From Deltaproteobacteria bacterium Ga0077550 (GTDB lineage: Bacteria; Myxococcota_A; Polyangia; Nannocystales; Nannocystaceae): a stretch of DNA of 64,000 nt. The stretch's first letter is position 1, and each line of letters opens with the position of its first letter. The translations under genes were made by a program, and so were the position numbers. The stretch lies in contig LNFB01000191.1 of assembly GCA_001464385.1 (NCBI GenBank), positions 1 through 64,000 of the forward strand. The letters run 5' to 3'. The notes beneath the pieces are model-generated. The model had not been told where the DNA came from. It made no database searches and saw only the letters and a list, made by a program, of their open reading frames with translations. Positions 14,185 to 23,739 of this stretch are shown here, piece by piece.

Positions 14185-16056
14185 TCAGCCGCCAAAGAGC
14201 CGCCGCAGCACGCCGCGCTTCTTCGGCTTCTTCTTCGGCGCCGCGTAGGCCGGCGGCACTGTCCATTGGGCCGCGGGCACCGGGTGCGCCGCGAGCACCT
14301 GGGCGCGGAGCACCGCCAGGCGCGTCGGGAGCAGCGCGCACGTGGCCGAGGTCGCGGGATCGGCGTCGGCGGGCGCGACGGGCGGGCTCACGCGGTGCAG
14401 CGTCCCGAGCACGTCGGGCGTGGGCTCGCGCGCGATGGCGTCGAGCCCCGACGCGAACGTGACGCACGGCGTCGGCGTCTGCGATGCCTGCCAGAGATCG
14501 AGGGACCGCTGAAGACCGCCGTCGATCATCGCGCCGTGCACGGCGTCCTCCCGGATGCGATCGAGGGCGCGGTGACGCGGTGCGTGGCCGAGCACCGGCG
14601 TCGGCGCGTGGACGAACTCGACGAGCAGCGGCAGCGCACGATCGCCGAGCGAGTCGATCGCGAAGCCGACGGCGGCCTCGCGGAGCTCCGGCCGCCGGAC
14701 GAGCGCGAACAGCTCGGCCGCGGCGTCGCGATCCTCGAGCAACGTGGGATCGTGGTCCAGGGCGGCGGCGAAGGCCGCGAGCGCCTCGGCGCCCTTGCCC
14801 TCGGTCGCGGCGAGCGTGCGCGCCCGCTGGGCCTGCGGCGCGGCGGCGGCCGACGGCGACGCGCCGAACACCGGCATCGGCACGAACACCGGCGGCGTGA
14901 CCACCGGGGCCGCCGACGCGGCCGGCGCGACGCTGGGCGGCGTCGGCGGTCGGCTCGGCGCCACGGGCTCGTCGCGCGGGAGCGAGGCCACCACGACGAT
15001 CCCGACCACGACGATCCCGACCACGCCGATCCCACCGGCGATCCACCACGCACGGCGGGTCGACGTGGCGACGGGGCGTGGCGCCGCCGTCGACATCACC
15101 GCGCGCATGGTCATGCGCGATGCGTCCGGCCACGTGACCGGCGGGGCGCCCGCGGACGGGGCGTCGAGCGCCGCCAACGCGGCGCGCACCTCGGTCGCGC
15201 TGGCGAAGCGGTCCGCGCGATCCTTCTCGAGCAGGCGACGGACGACCACCCGCAGCGGCGCCGGCAGGGCCTCGGACAGCGCCGGCGGATCCTCGAACAG
15301 GTGCTTGCGCAGCAGCGTCGTCGCGTCGTCGCCCAGGAACGGCGGCATCCCGGCGAGCATCTCGAAGAGGATGACGCCGGCGGCATAGAGGTCGGTCCGC
15401 GCATCGACGACACCGCCCGCGGCCTGCTCGGGGCTCATGTACAGCGGCGTACCGAACACCACGCCGACGCGCGTCAGCTTGGGGCCGACCTCCTCGCCCT
15501 CGCTGATCTTCGCGATCCCGAAGTCGACCAGCTTGAGCTGCTCGCTGCCGTCGTGATCGCGGGTCACGAAGATGTTCTCGGGCTTGAGATCCCGATGGAC
15601 CACGCCGTGGCCATGGGCGTGCTCGAGCGCGGCGAGGATCTGCTGCATCAGCGCGACGGCGCGGGATGGCGGCAGCGGGCGACCGAGCAGCGCCGCGAGC
15701 TCCTGCCCCTCGAGCAGCTGCATCGCCAGGTACTTCGCCGGGGGCATCCCCGGGTTGGGCTGCCACACGCCGAAGTCGAGCACGCGCACGCAGTTGGGAT
15801 GATCGAGCCGCGAGGCGCTCGCGGCCTCGCGCTCGAATCGCGCCGCGATCTCGCGATCGCCCGCGAGCTCGGGGTGCAGCAGCTTGACGGCCACGTCGCG
15901 GCGCAGGCCGAGGTGATGGCAGCGCAGCACCGCGCCCATGCCCCCGCGCCCGAGCACCGCATCGACGCGGTAGCGCTCGGCGATCACGTGGCCGACGAGG
16001 ACCGACGGATCGTCGGGCACGGGCGGCGGAGCCTGCCCAGAGCGCGCAGGGGTCAC
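14185..16056 (-). CDS. Ser/Thr protein kinase with single transmembrane helix
   Basis: A 623-residue Hanks-type kinase, GTG start at 16056 (no in-frame ATG gives a plausible start). The kinase domain is about residues 28-300: GRGGMG at 36-41, Lys58, HRDLKPEN with Asp156, DFG at 178-180 and SPE at 208-210. A transmembrane helix at about 337-358 is built of repeated Gly-Ile-Val-Val-Val and is encoded by a tandem DNA repeat. The C-terminal part begins with a Pro/Ala linker, then helical repeats, and ends in a basic patch (PKKKPKKRG...RRLFGG). This tail differs from the TPR tails of the two neighbouring kinases. It is in the same direction as the kinase at 11423-14143, 41 bp upstream, so the two may be cotranscribed. 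Confidence 0.92.
   Translation of the reverse strand: MTPARSGQAPPPVPDDPSVLVGHVIAERYRVDAVLGRGGMGAVLRCHHLGLRRDVAVKLLHPELAGDREIAARFEREAASASRLDHPNCVRVLDFGVWQPNPGMPPAKYLAMQLLEGQELAALLGRPLPPSRAVALMQQILAALEHAHGHGVVHRDLKPENIFVTRDHDGSEQLKLVDFGIAKISEGEEVGPKLTRVGVVFGTPLYMSPEQAAGGVVDARTDLYAAGVILFEMLAGMPPFLGDDATTLLRKHLFEDPPALSEALPAPLRVVVRRLLEKDRADRFASATEVRAALAALDAPSAGAPPVTWPDASRMTMRAVMSTAAPRPVATSTRRAWWIAGGIGVVGIVVVGIVVVASLPRDEPVAPSRPPTPPSVAPAASAAPVVTPPVFVPMPVFGASPSAAAAPQAQRARTLAATEGKGAEALAAFAAALDHDPTLLEDRDAAAELFALVRRPELREAAVGFAIDSLGDRALPLLVEFVHAPTPVLGHAPRHRALDRIREDAVHGAMIDGGLQRSLDLWQASQTPTPCVTFASGLDAIAREPTPDVLGTLHRVSPPVAPADADPATSATCALLPTRLAVLRAQVLAAHPVPAAQWTVPPAYAAPKKKPKKRGVLRRLFGG
14991..15035. repeat. 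Three 15-bp tandem repeats inside a kinase transmembrane helix
   Basis: Two identical units (CCACGACGATCCCGA at 14991 and 15006) and a third with two changes (15021). On the minus strand they encode in-frame repeats of Val-Val-Val-Gly-Ile that form the transmembrane helix of the kinase. Because the period is a multiple of three, copy-number change would lengthen or shorten the helix without breaking the frame. Confidence 0.8.
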
Positions 16057-16122
16057 CCGTGCATTGTATCGTCGATCGGTCCCTTGACGGTCGTGGTGAC
16101 CCGTCGTCTCCTGTCCTCCACC

Positions 16123-16587
16123 ATGGGATTCTTCGACAAGCTCAAGAGTGCGGTCAGCGTGGTCACCGGCGGCGCCGCGACCGTGACCATCGAATTCCAA
16201 CCGAGCGTCGCAATTCCCGGCAAGCCGCTGCGGGTCCGCGTGACGGCGACCGCGAAGGGCGCCGCGATCAAGGGCGACGGCATCCTCGTCGACGTCCAGG
16301 GCATGGAGGAGATCCGGGTGCGCAAGGACGACGGCCCCGGACTCGAGGACGACCTGTCGATCTCGCGGCCGACGCTCGAGCAGACCTTCACGATCGCGGG
16401 GGCCTTCTCGATGGGTCCGGGCGAGTCCAAGACGTGGGAGGGGACGATCCAGTTGCCCGCCAACGCGCAGCCGACGTTCGACGGATCCATCTGCGATCAC
16501 GGCTGGGGCATCCGCGGCCGGCTGTCGATGTTCGGCAACGACCCCGACTCGGGCTACGTGCCGATGCGCGTCGGCCTCGAGGCGTGA
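16123..16587 (+). CDS. Spo0M/arrestin-like protein
   Basis: A 154-residue protein opening with MGFFDKLKSAV, the signature start of Spo0M-type (sporulation control) proteins, whose fold is related to arrestins. What follows is a beta-rich sequence with a lead strand ATVTIEFQPSVAIPGKPL, regular alternation of hydrophobic residues, and a late IQLPANAQPTF segment, in keeping with an arrestin-N-like sandwich. No signal peptide or membrane helix: cytoplasmic. In Bacillus, Spo0M affects entry into sporulation; here a role in development or envelope organisation is only a guess. It diverges from the kinase at 14185-16056 with 66 bp between starts, which must hold both promoters. Confidence 0.8.
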   Translation: MGFFDKLKSAVSVVTGGAATVTIEFQPSVAIPGKPLRVRVTATAKGAAIKGDGILVDVQGMEEIRVRKDDGPGLEDDLSISRPTLEQTFTIAGAFSMGPGESKTWEGTIQLPANAQPTFDGSICDHGWGIRGRLSMFGNDPDSGYVPMRVGLEA

Positions 16588-16605
16588 GCGCGTCGCGGCC
16601 CTGCG

Positions 16606-17046
16606 CTACCCGGTGCAGGTGCCGGGCCCGCACAGGTCCGCGCACTGCTGTTCGACGCACGTGACCATCGCGTCGACGAGGAAGCACAGGTTGTGCTCCG
16701 CGCAATTCTGGCAGCAGTGATCGAGGCACGACTGCTGGATGCCGTCCGCCGGGCACATGTAGCCGATGCAGGCCAGCGAGCCGGCGCACTCGCCGTTCGA
16801 GGCGCAGGCGTCGTAGGCGTCCTTGCACGCGCCGACCCGCGCGCACTCCCAGCAGGTGGTGCAGTCCTCGGGGGGGACATCGCAGCCCGGGGCCGCCGTC
16901 GTCGACGACATCGACGCGCCGGTCGAGCTCGAGTCGGCGACCGCGGTGCTCGTCGACGACGTCGAGGCGGCGGTCGTGCTGTCGCCGCCGCCGTCGTCGC
17001 CGCTGCCGCAACCGAACAGGAGGCACCCGAGGGCGAGCCGTCGCAT
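16606..17046 (-). CDS. Cys-rich lipoprotein
   Basis: A 146-residue lipoprotein with a very short signal ending in LLFGC (Cys13), then a Ser/Thr-rich linker to about residue 52. The mature domain carries about eighteen Cys in a pattern CTTCWEC...C...C...CC..C, surely disulfide-bonded outside the cytoplasm. I know of no function for such domains, which recur in lipoproteins of this bacterial group. It converges on the arrestin-like gene (18 bp) and diverges from the aspartate kinase gene (49 bp). Confidence 0.8.
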   Translation of the reverse strand: MRRLALGCLLFGCGSGDDGGGDSTTAASTSSTSTAVADSSSTGASMSSTTAAPGCDVPPEDCTTCWECARVGACKDAYDACASNGECAGSLACIGYMCPADGIQQSCLDHCCQNCAEHNLCFLVDAMVTCVEQQCADLCGPGTCTG

Positions 17047-17095
17047 TGCGGCATGCTATCTGGCTCCGCTGGCCGACTCAAGGTAGGTTCCGGCC

Positions 17096-18268
17096 ATGCC
17101 CACGTCCGTCGTCGTGCAGAAGTACGGTGGATCCTCGGTCGCCGATGCCGAGCGCATCCGCAAGGTCGCCGCGCGAGTGGTCGCGACCAAGCTCGCCGGT
17201 CACCGCGTCGTCGTCGTCGTCTCGGCGATGGGCAAGAGCACGGATCAGCTGCTGGCGCGCGCGAACGAGATCTCGGCGAGCCCGTCGCGGCGCGAACTCG
17301 ACATGCTGCTGTCCTGCGGCGAGCGGGCGAGCATGGCGCTGTTGTGCATGGCGATCCAGGAGCTCGGCCACGAGGCCATCTCGTTGACGGGCTCGCAGTC
17401 CGGCATCTTGACCAACGATCGCCACTCGGGCGCGCGGATCCTCGAGGTGCGACCCTTCCGCGTCGAGGACGAGCTCGAGCGCGGTCGCATCGTGATCGTC
17501 GCCGGCTTCCAGGGCGTCTCGTACAAGCGCGAGGTCACGACGCTCGGCCGCGGCGGCTCCGACACCACCGCGGTCGCCCTCGCCGGGGCGCTGCGCGCGG
17601 ACTACTGCGAGATCTGCTCGGACGTCGACGGCGTCTACACCGGGGATCCCCGGGTCGTCAGCGCCGCGCAGCTCATCGAGTCGATCTCGCACGAGGCCAT
17701 GCTCGAGCTGACCTCCCACGGCGCCAAGGTCCTGCACGCCGAGTCCGTCGAGTTCGCCCGGCGCACCGGCGTCGCGCTGTATGCCCGCGCGAGCTTCAGC
17801 GACGGGGCCGGCACCCGCATCGACCGCGACGAGAACATCACCACCGACCGCGCGCTCTCCGGCGTGACCGGCTACCGCAACCTCGTGCGGCTGCGGGCCT
17901 TCGGCGGCCACTCGATGGACCGCATGCTCGCGGCCGCTGCCGCGGCCTCGCTCCCGGTGCTGCACCTCGACGCCGACCACGAGATCGCCGATCTGTGGTT
18001 CGGCCTCGCCGACGTCCCCGACTGGGCCAGCGTGCGCGCCCAGCTGATGGGCCAGGTCGAGATCGAAGAGAGCTGCGGCGCGGTGTCCGTCGTCGGCGAC
18101 TTCTTCGGCCGCAACGCCGCGGCCCTCGCCAAGACCCGCTCGATCGCCGCCGGCATCGGCGTCCCGATCAAGGCGATGGCGACCTCGCCCCTGCGCGCGA
18201 CGCTGTTCTGCGCCGACGACGACGTCGAGCGCCTCACGGTGGCGATGCACCGCGCGTTCCTGCAGTGA
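17096..18268 (+). CDS. lysC: Aspartate kinase
   Basis: A 390-residue cytoplasmic enzyme that phosphorylates L-aspartate with ATP, the first step towards lysine, threonine and methionine (and diaminopimelate for the wall). The N-terminal KYGGSSV (residues 9-15) is the aspartokinase signature; SCGE near 80 and GRGGSDTTA near 150 complete the nucleotide/aspartate site. The C-terminal 130 residues form the region of the two regulatory ACT domains expected in lysC-type enzymes, somewhat shorter and more diverged than usual, so the feedback effector cannot be predicted. It stands alone, with unrelated genes on both sides, as is common for lysC in myxobacteria. Confidence 0.95.
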   Translation: MPTSVVVQKYGGSSVADAERIRKVAARVVATKLAGHRVVVVVSAMGKSTDQLLARANEISASPSRRELDMLLSCGERASMALLCMAIQELGHEAISLTGSQSGILTNDRHSGARILEVRPFRVEDELERGRIVIVAGFQGVSYKREVTTLGRGGSDTTAVALAGALRADYCEICSDVDGVYTGDPRVVSAAQLIESISHEAMLELTSHGAKVLHAESVEFARRTGVALYARASFSDGAGTRIDRDENITTDRALSGVTGYRNLVRLRAFGGHSMDRMLAAAAAASLPVLHLDADHEIADLWFGLADVPDWASVRAQLMGQVEIEESCGAVSVVGDFFGRNAAALAKTRSIAAGIGVPIKAMATSPLRATLFCADDDVERLTVAMHRAFLQ

Positions 18269-18284
18269 CCCACGCGCCGCTGCG

Positions 18285-19904
18285 CTACGGGATCGACAGG
18301 GACACGATCGAGGCGCGCAGCTCGCCCTCGGCCTCGGGGTGCGAGTCCCACCACAGCGCCTCGACGCGCGTGTTGGCGGTGGCATGCACCGCGAACGCCA
18401 CCATCATCTCGATGCCGTTGTCGAAGCGGTAGCGCTCGATGAACCCGCGGCTCCGCGGCCCCTCGAAGAACTCGCGCTCGGCGACGCGCTCGCCACCCGG
18501 CGGCCCCTCGACCTCGTCGTCGCGGAACTCGGCGAACGCGGCGTCGAGCTCGTGGACGGAGAGCGCGTCGCCGTGCTCCACGATGACCACCGTGAGCGCA
18601 CCGCGATCGCGCAGGGGATCGCCGATGCTCGCCTCGACGCGCCCGTCGGCGCGGTCGACAGCCGCGGGGCCGAGCGCGGCGGGTGCCGTGATCGTCGCGG
18701 CGCCGCCGAGCCCCGCCGCGACGATCCGCCACGGCTGACCGTGGACGATCGCCACGACCGGCGCGCCCCCCAGCAGCGCACCCGACACGATCGCCGCGAT
18801 CGACCACGCCCGCGCGTGGCTCCGCGGCCGCGTCGACACGCCGCGCGTGACGACCCCGGTCAGCACGAGCGCCGCGCCCACGAGCCCGCCGCCGAGGTGC
18901 GCCATCATGTCGATGTTCGGCAGGAACGACACCGCGAGGTTGAGCACGACGTTCACCATCGCGTTGCGCCGAACCGCCGGCACGACCGCGTCGGGGATGA
19001 GACCCGAGGGTCGCCACGCGAGCGCCACCGAGGCCCCGAGCAGGCCCCAGATCGCCCCCGACGCGCCGACGCTGAGGACCGCGCTCGACAACGTCGCGCT
19101 CGCCAGCCCTCCGCCGAGGGCCGCCGCCGTGTACAGCACGACGAGGCGCCGCGCGCCGATCAGGCGCTCGAGGAACCCGCCGAGGCTGTAGAGCACGTAG
19201 CCGTTCACCAGCACGTGCAGGGGCCCGGCGTGCAGCCACGCACAGGACAGCAGGCGCCACGGCTGGCCGTCGAAGGCGGAGTCGTCGTTGGCGCCCATCC
19301 GGATCAGCGTCGGGACGAACTCGGTGCCGCCCCAGAGCCACTCGAGCCCGAACATCGCGCCGATGAGGCCGATCAACACGAACGTCACCACCGGTGTGCC
19401 CTCACGCGTGCTCGACACGAACGCGTGGACGTCCTCGGCGTGCGCGCGCTCCTCCGCGCTGAACCGCTTCACCCGGGCGCCGAGCTCGTCCGGATCGACG
19501 TCGCGTGGCGCCGCCCGCTTGCCGACCTCCGCGAGCGCGACGCCGAGCGGCGAGTCGGCCCGCGTGCGCGCGCCGACCCAGGGCACGCCGTCGTCGCCGA
19601 GCGCGAACACCTGCACGACCCGCCGCATCATCACCTTGGGCTGCAACCGCGCGAGCACGGCGTGCCAGCGCGCGTCGCCTCCGACGACGACGAGCTTGAG
19701 ATCGGCGTCGCTGGCCTGGCCGACGAAGTGCTCGAGCGCCGCCTCGATCTGCGTGGCGTCGCCGGAGCCGGCGTCGACCACCATCGCCAGGGTACTGTCG
19801 CGCATCGCCGCGACCGCGACGTGCGGCCCGACCGCGAGCAACTCGGCTTCGAGCGGTTCGTCGACGAGCGACCGCACGACGTCGAGGTAGCGGTTGGAAC
19901 GCAT
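18285..19904 (-). CDS. Rhomboid family intramembrane serine protease
   Basis: A 539-residue membrane protein. The first 165 residues are soluble. A rhomboid core follows from about 170: first helix [15 protein letters not shown], then the conserved [10 protein letters not shown] (His225, His230, Asn234), the catalytic serine in GASGAIWG (Ser282) and the catalytic His in DMMAHLGGG (His336). The Ser-His dyad is complete, so proteolysis inside the membrane is likely. A further hydrophobic pair near 385-420 and a C-terminal beta-rich domain (about 430-539) are extra to the minimal rhomboid. The substrate is unknown. It converges on lysC with 16 bp between stops. Confidence 0.93.
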   Translation of the reverse strand: MRSNRYLDVVRSLVDEPLEAELLAVGPHVAVAAMRDSTLAMVVDAGSGDATQIEAALEHFVGQASDADLKLVVVGGDARWHAVLARLQPKVMMRRVVQVFALGDDGVPWVGARTRADSPLGVALAEVGKRAAPRDVDPDELGARVKRFSAEERAHAEDVHAFVSSTREGTPVVTFVLIGLIGAMFGLEWLWGGTEFVPTLIRMGANDDSAFDGQPWRLLSCAWLHAGPLHVLVNGYVLYSLGGFLERLIGARRLVVLYTAAALGGGLASATLSSAVLSVGASGAIWGLLGASVALAWRPSGLIPDAVVPAVRRNAMVNVVLNLAVSFLPNIDMMAHLGGGLVGAALVLTGVVTRGVSTRPRSHARAWSIAAIVSGALLGGAPVVAIVHGQPWRIVAAGLGGAATITAPAALGPAAVDRADGRVEASIGDPLRDRGALTVVIVEHGDALSVHELDAAFAEFRDDEVEGPPGGERVAEREFFEGPRSRGFIERYRFDNGIEMMVAFAVHATANTRVEALWWDSHPEAEGELRASIVSLSIP

Positions 19905-19965
19905 CCGAGCCGGAGGATAGCAGCGGACTAGGCGGCGCGGCGGCGCGGCGTGCTACGCTCGTCGC

Positions 19966-20091
19966 ATGGTCGTGTTGGGATCGGCTCGCCTGGTGTGCCC
20001 GCACTGCGGCCAGGTGCAGTACCACCCGCTCGCCCGGCGCTACCGCTGCCGCGCGTGCAGCAAGGTGTTCACGGCCGCGGCTGCCCGACCC
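19966..20091 (+). other. In-frame zinc-ribbon-like extension ahead of a lipoprotein
   Basis: The frame of the following lipoprotein stays open upstream to an ATG at 19966. The 42 extra residues contain CPHC (Cys11/Cys14) and RCRAC (Cys28/Cys31), a well-formed zinc-ribbon spacing, with codons ending mostly in G or C like real genes here. RYRCRACSKVF resembles zinc ribbons of IS1595-like transposases and small regulators. It may be a remnant fused by chance, a separate short gene, or a real N-terminus that would place the lipobox inside the protein. Confidence 0.4.
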
Positions 20092-20958
20092 ATGCCTCGA
20101 CGCGCGCTGGGCTGGCTGCTGCTCGGACTCGGCGCGTGCACGATGGACAACCCGGCGTTCGGCGACGCGAACTCGGGCACCTCGAACGGCTCCGGGGGCT
20201 CGGCCTCGGCCTCGGCCTCGAGCGCGGGCACCAGCGCCGACTCGGCCGCGACGACGGCCGTGGACACGGTGGATCCCGACGTCAGCGGCAGCGCCGAGGC
20301 CGAGAGCAGCGGCGACGGCCACGGTGAGACCGGCCCCGCGCTCGACATGCCCGGCGCCTGCACGCTCCCGGAGCCCATCGATCTGCACATCGAGATCAAC
20401 GGCCTCACCGAGCCACCGGGACCGCAGTGCACCGCGACGTGGGGCTCGGAGCAGGGCGCCATCACCGTCGAGGGCGACACCATCTTCGTCTGGGGATGCG
20501 AGTGCCCCTGCGAACCGAACGGGCAGATCACCTACGAGGTCAAGGTCACGGGCGTCGACCTCGTGGGGTTGCCGCTGTGCGGCGAGGTCGTGTCGTACTC
20601 GCGGGACGATGGCGACGCCTGCATCTGGGACGTCGTCACGGTCCGCGGCGCCCCCGATTCCGGGCAGCCGCGGTTCGTCGCGGCCCGATCGCTCGTGCTC
20701 CCGAGCTCCGTGCTCGGCGAATTGTCCGTCCAGCTGGGCGAGGACATCCCGTGCGGGACCGGCCGCTGCGAGAAGTCCGGGGAGTACGCGCTGCGCTTCA
20801 CCGACGGCATGTTCAGCGCGTCGATCGCCCCGGACGACGATCCCGTCCTGGCGCCCCTGCCCTCCCTCGAGGGCGCGAGCTTCGAGCTCGACACCGTCTC
20901 GGCGATCGTCGACGACGCCTGCGACGATCACCTGATCTGGACGGCGCGGAGCCCGTAA
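20092..20958 (+). CDS. Lipoprotein with Ser/Thr linker, unknown function
   Basis: From ATG 20092 the product is 288 residues with a classic lipoprotein signal (RRALGWLLLGLGAC). A Ser/Ala/Gly/Asp linker runs to about residue 85. The folded part has about ten Cys, beta-like segments (ITVEGDTIFVWGC, QITYEVKVTGVDL) and no family I recognise. An alternative start at 19966 adds a zinc-ribbon-like extension; I prefer 20092 because it gives a functional export signal. It is followed by another lipoprotein 49 bp downstream in the same direction, perhaps cotranscribed. Confidence 0.75.
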   Translation: MPRRALGWLLLGLGACTMDNPAFGDANSGTSNGSGGSASASASSAGTSADSAATTAVDTVDPDVSGSAEAESSGDGHGETGPALDMPGACTLPEPIDLHIEINGLTEPPGPQCTATWGSEQGAITVEGDTIFVWGCECPCEPNGQITYEVKVTGVDLVGLPLCGEVVSYSRDDGDACIWDVVTVRGAPDSGQPRFVAARSLVLPSSVLGELSVQLGEDIPCGTGRCEKSGEYALRFTDGMFSASIAPDDDPVLAPLPSLEGASFELDTVSAIVDDACDDHLIWTARSP

Positions 20959-21007
20959 AGCGCGGACCGTGCAACCGCGGCCGCCGCGATCCGTCTCCTT
21001 GGGTTCG

Positions 21008-21631
21008 ATGCGTTCCGTCGTCCCGACCTGGCTCCTCGCCTGCGCCGCCGCGTGCACCGTTGGCCCTGGCGGCTCGTTCCCCGACGGCGGCGCGACCGCG
21101 GCCACGACCGTGTCGTCCACCGCGCCGACCTCCGCGACGCAAGGCAGCGACGGATCGGGCGAGACGGGCGGCTCGGACAGCGCCGCGAGCAGCGGCACCG
21201 ACACGTCCGCCTCCGCCGCGGACACCACCGCCGACGCGGGCGCCACGGGTGACACGACCATGGGCGACGCGAGCACCTCCTCGGTCTCCGGCACCGAGAG
21301 CTCGGAGTCGGGCGCCGGCACGCCGCTCGACCCCCTGCTCGACGTCCCCGACGTCGGCGAGCAGTGCGAGTATCCCGGCGATCTGCAGAGCTGCCCGGGC
21401 ATCTCCGTGTGCCGCTTCGCCACCGCCGAGTACGGGCTGTGCGAGAGCTGCGATGCCTGCGGCAACCTCAACGCTGCGTGCGTCGAGGGCACCGACTGCG
21501 ACATCCTCTTCTCGTGCTACGCGGGGCGCTGCACCAACTTCTGCACGCTGGGCCAGTCCGAGTGCGGCCCCGTCGACGCCTGCCTCGACGTCGGCCACCC
21601 TACCCGCGGCGTGTGCGATCCGTTCGCGTAG
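21008..21631 (+). CDS. Cys-rich lipoprotein
   Basis: A 207-residue lipoprotein: signal VPTWLLACAAAC, then about 85 residues of Ser/Thr/Asp/Gly linker, then a compact C-terminal domain with about fourteen Cys (CEYPGDLQSCPGISVC, CESCDACGNLNAAC and so on), probably disulfide-rich. Its N-terminus (MRSVVPTWL) closely resembles that of the lipoprotein at 34834-35307 (MRSLRVPTWL), which suggests related precursors. Function unknown. It converges on the alpha/beta hydrolase gene, 9 bp between stops. Confidence 0.8.
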   Translation: MRSVVPTWLLACAAACTVGPGGSFPDGGATAATTVSSTAPTSATQGSDGSGETGGSDSAASSGTDTSASAADTTADAGATGDTTMGDASTSSVSGTESSESGAGTPLDPLLDVPDVGEQCEYPGDLQSCPGISVCRFATAEYGLCESCDACGNLNAACVEGTDCDILFSCYAGRCTNFCTLGQSECGPVDACLDVGHPTRGVCDPFA

Positions 21632-21640
21632 TCGTTCCTG

Positions 21641-22897
21641 TCAGAGCCGCGATTGCACGGTGATCGCGTCGTCCGTGGGCGGCGTCTCGAGCCAGGCCTG
21701 CGCCGCGGCGTCACCGAGGATCGACGCCGCGAAGAACGCGGTCGCCCAGTCGGCCGCGCGATGGCGCGTGGCGTCGATGTCGACGTAGGTGAACGGCTCG
21801 TCGGCGACGGTCTGACGGATTCCATCGCCGCACCCCGGTGAGAACGCCTCGACCAGGGCGCACACGTCGGAGAACGACCAATGACCGGCGTCGACGAACT
21901 CCACCAGCCACACCGGTGGGTTCGCGTCGTCGAAGTTGCTGCGGATGAGGTTGTTGCCGAGCTCGAGGATGCTGTTGTCCTCCTGGGCGAGCAGCATCAG
22001 CAGCGGCACGTCGATGTTGGTGACGGTGACGCCCGGCAACAGCGGGTTCTGCACGGGCGCGGCGATCGTCACGGCGGCGTCGACCCGATCGTCGTGCTCG
22101 GCCACCCAGCCCGCGGTCACCGACCCGAAGGAGTGCCCCATCACCCCCAGCCGCTCGACGTCGAGGTGCCCCTGCAGCGCGGCCGGCACGTCGGCGCCGT
22201 CGGCCGCGATCGCATCGATGACGCGGACGATGTCGTCGCCGCGCGTGGCGAGGAAGTCGGGATCGACGCCGACGCTCGTGCCGTCCAGGACATCGAACAG
22301 CGTGTTGTCGGTGTGGTCGGGCGCCGCGACCACGAAGCCCCAGCTCGCGAGCTGCTCGGCGATGGTGGAGCTCGAGTAGCGCAGGCAATCCGAGCAGTGC
22401 GAGAACACGACGACCGGCGCCGGCTCGCCGACCAGCGGCGCCGCGTCGGTGGTCGACGCCACCTGCTTGCGCGTGCACGGCTCGGGCGCCGCTGCGATCG
22501 CGTCGGCGAGCGCGTCCTGGCGCGGCCCGGACGGCTCGAGATCCGCGAGCGCCGTCGGATCGCCCGCGGCCGCCGCCGGATACCACCACTGCACCGAGGT
22601 GCTGCGACCGTCGACGAGCGCGAGCGTGGTGGTCGTGTGGCCGACCGCGTGGGGCCCGGGTCCGACGCCCATGGGTGGCTCGCCGGTGTCACCGCTGCTC
22701 GAGTCCGCGGGTGTGGTCGTGGCGGAGCTCGAGGTGTCCGCGACCGTGGACGCGCCCGAGCTCGACGCCGTGGGATCGGTGCTGGTCGTGCCGGCATCGG
22801 TCGCGCCGACGGACGTGCTGCCGGTGTCGGCGGCGGGGGAGTCGGAGCCGCCGCAGGCGGCGAGCAGGGCGAGCGCGAGGCCGAGGCTAGGACGCAT
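21641..22897 (-). CDS. Secreted alpha/beta hydrolase lipoprotein
   Basis: A 418-residue exported lipoprotein (signal ending LALLAAC) with a Ser/Thr/Asp linker to about residue 75. The catalytic domain is an alpha/beta hydrolase of the dienelactone hydrolase/PAF-acetylhydrolase-like type: a strand VVVFSHCSDC gives the oxyanion loop, the nucleophile elbow is GHSFGS (near 247), and DAGHWSF near 340 supplies the His. It probably cleaves esters or short acyl groups outside the cytoplasm; the substrate is unknown. It is separated by 40 bp from the SDR operon on the same strand, so read-through from that operon is possible. Confidence 0.88.
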   Translation of the reverse strand: MRPSLGLALALLAACGGSDSPAADTGSTSVGATDAGTTSTDPTASSSGASTVADTSSSATTTPADSSSGDTGEPPMGVGPGPHAVGHTTTTLALVDGRSTSVQWWYPAAAAGDPTALADLEPSGPRQDALADAIAAAPEPCTRKQVASTTDAAPLVGEPAPVVVFSHCSDCLRYSSSTIAEQLASWGFVVAAPDHTDNTLFDVLDGTSVGVDPDFLATRGDDIVRVIDAIAADGADVPAALQGHLDVERLGVMGHSFGSVTAGWVAEHDDRVDAAVTIAAPVQNPLLPGVTVTNIDVPLLMLLAQEDNSILELGNNLIRSNFDDANPPVWLVEFVDAGHWSFSDVCALVEAFSPGCGDGIRQTVADEPFTYVDIDATRHRAADWATAFFAASILGDAAAQAWLETPPTDDAITVQSRL

Positions 22898-22937
22898 CGG
22901 GGATCAGTAGCAGGTTCCGCCGGTCGACACGTCCCCG

Positions 22938-23726
22938 TCAGCTCCCCTTCCCCTCCCGCGCCGCCGCGCTCGCTGGCACCGGCGTGAACGCATCCATCAT
23001 CATCCGCGTCACCGCGGGCGTGTGCCTCGCGACCGCGTAGGCCCGGGGATAGATCACCCGCGCACGCCGGCGTTCCACTGCTGCGCGGACCCGCTTCGCG
23101 AGCTGGGCAGGCGTGCCCTCCGGCAGCATCCTCACCGCGAAGGTCGGCGGCACGATCGCGTAGGCCGCCCGCGCCATCGGGGTGTCCACCGGCCCCGGGT
23201 ACACCGTCACGACGTGCACGCCCGTGCGCCGCAGCTCGCCGCGCAGGCACTCGGACGCGGCCGCGATGCCGGCCTTCGCCGCGCTGTAGTGGGTCATGCC
23301 GGGGGTCGGGGCCAGCCCCGCCAGCGACGACACGTTGACGATCGCGCCGGCGTTGCGGGCGAGCATCGACGGCAGCACCGCGCCGATGAGCGCCAGTGGG
23401 GTCAGCAGGTCGACCTCCATCAGCGATCGCATCGCGGCGACATCGACGTCGGTGGTCGCCGCCACGATCTGCACTCCGGCGTTGTTGACCAGCACATCGA
23501 TGGGCCCGAGCTCGGCCACCGCGCCGTCGATCCACGACGTCGCCTGCGCCGGGTCGCCGAGGTCCGCCACGACCACCCGCACCGCGTCGCCGAGCTCGGC
23601 CTTCAACGCGTCGAGCAGCGCCTGCCGGCGGGCGACCATCGTGACGCGTGCGCCCGCGGCGACCCACTCGCGCACGAGCGCCTCGCCGATTCCGCTCGAT
23701 GCTCCGGTGACGACGACGTGGGCCAT
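22938..23726 (-). CDS. Short-chain dehydrogenase/reductase
   Basis: A 262-residue classical SDR: NAD(P)-binding TGASSGIG at 7-14, NNAG near 88, catalytic Ser in NVSSLAG near 137, and YSAAK near 151. It oxidises or reduces a hydroxyl/keto group with NAD(P)(H). It lies 13 bp downstream of the lipid kinase gene and is the last gene of a five-gene operon with an acyl ligase, an ACP and a crotonase. A 3-keto or 3-hydroxy acyl intermediate is a natural but unproved substrate. Confidence 0.92.
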   Translation of the reverse strand: MAHVVVTGASSGIGEALVREWVAAGARVTMVARRQALLDALKAELGDAVRVVVADLGDPAQATSWIDGAVAELGPIDVLVNNAGVQIVAATTDVDVAAMRSLMEVDLLTPLALIGAVLPSMLARNAGAIVNVSSLAGLAPTPGMTHYSAAKAGIAAASECLRGELRRTGVHVVTVYPGPVDTPMARAAYAIVPPTFAVRMLPEGTPAQLAKRVRAAVERRRARVIYPRAYAVARHTPAVTRMMMDAFTPVPASAAAREGKGS

Positions 23727-23739
23727 TGGCCCACCCAGT

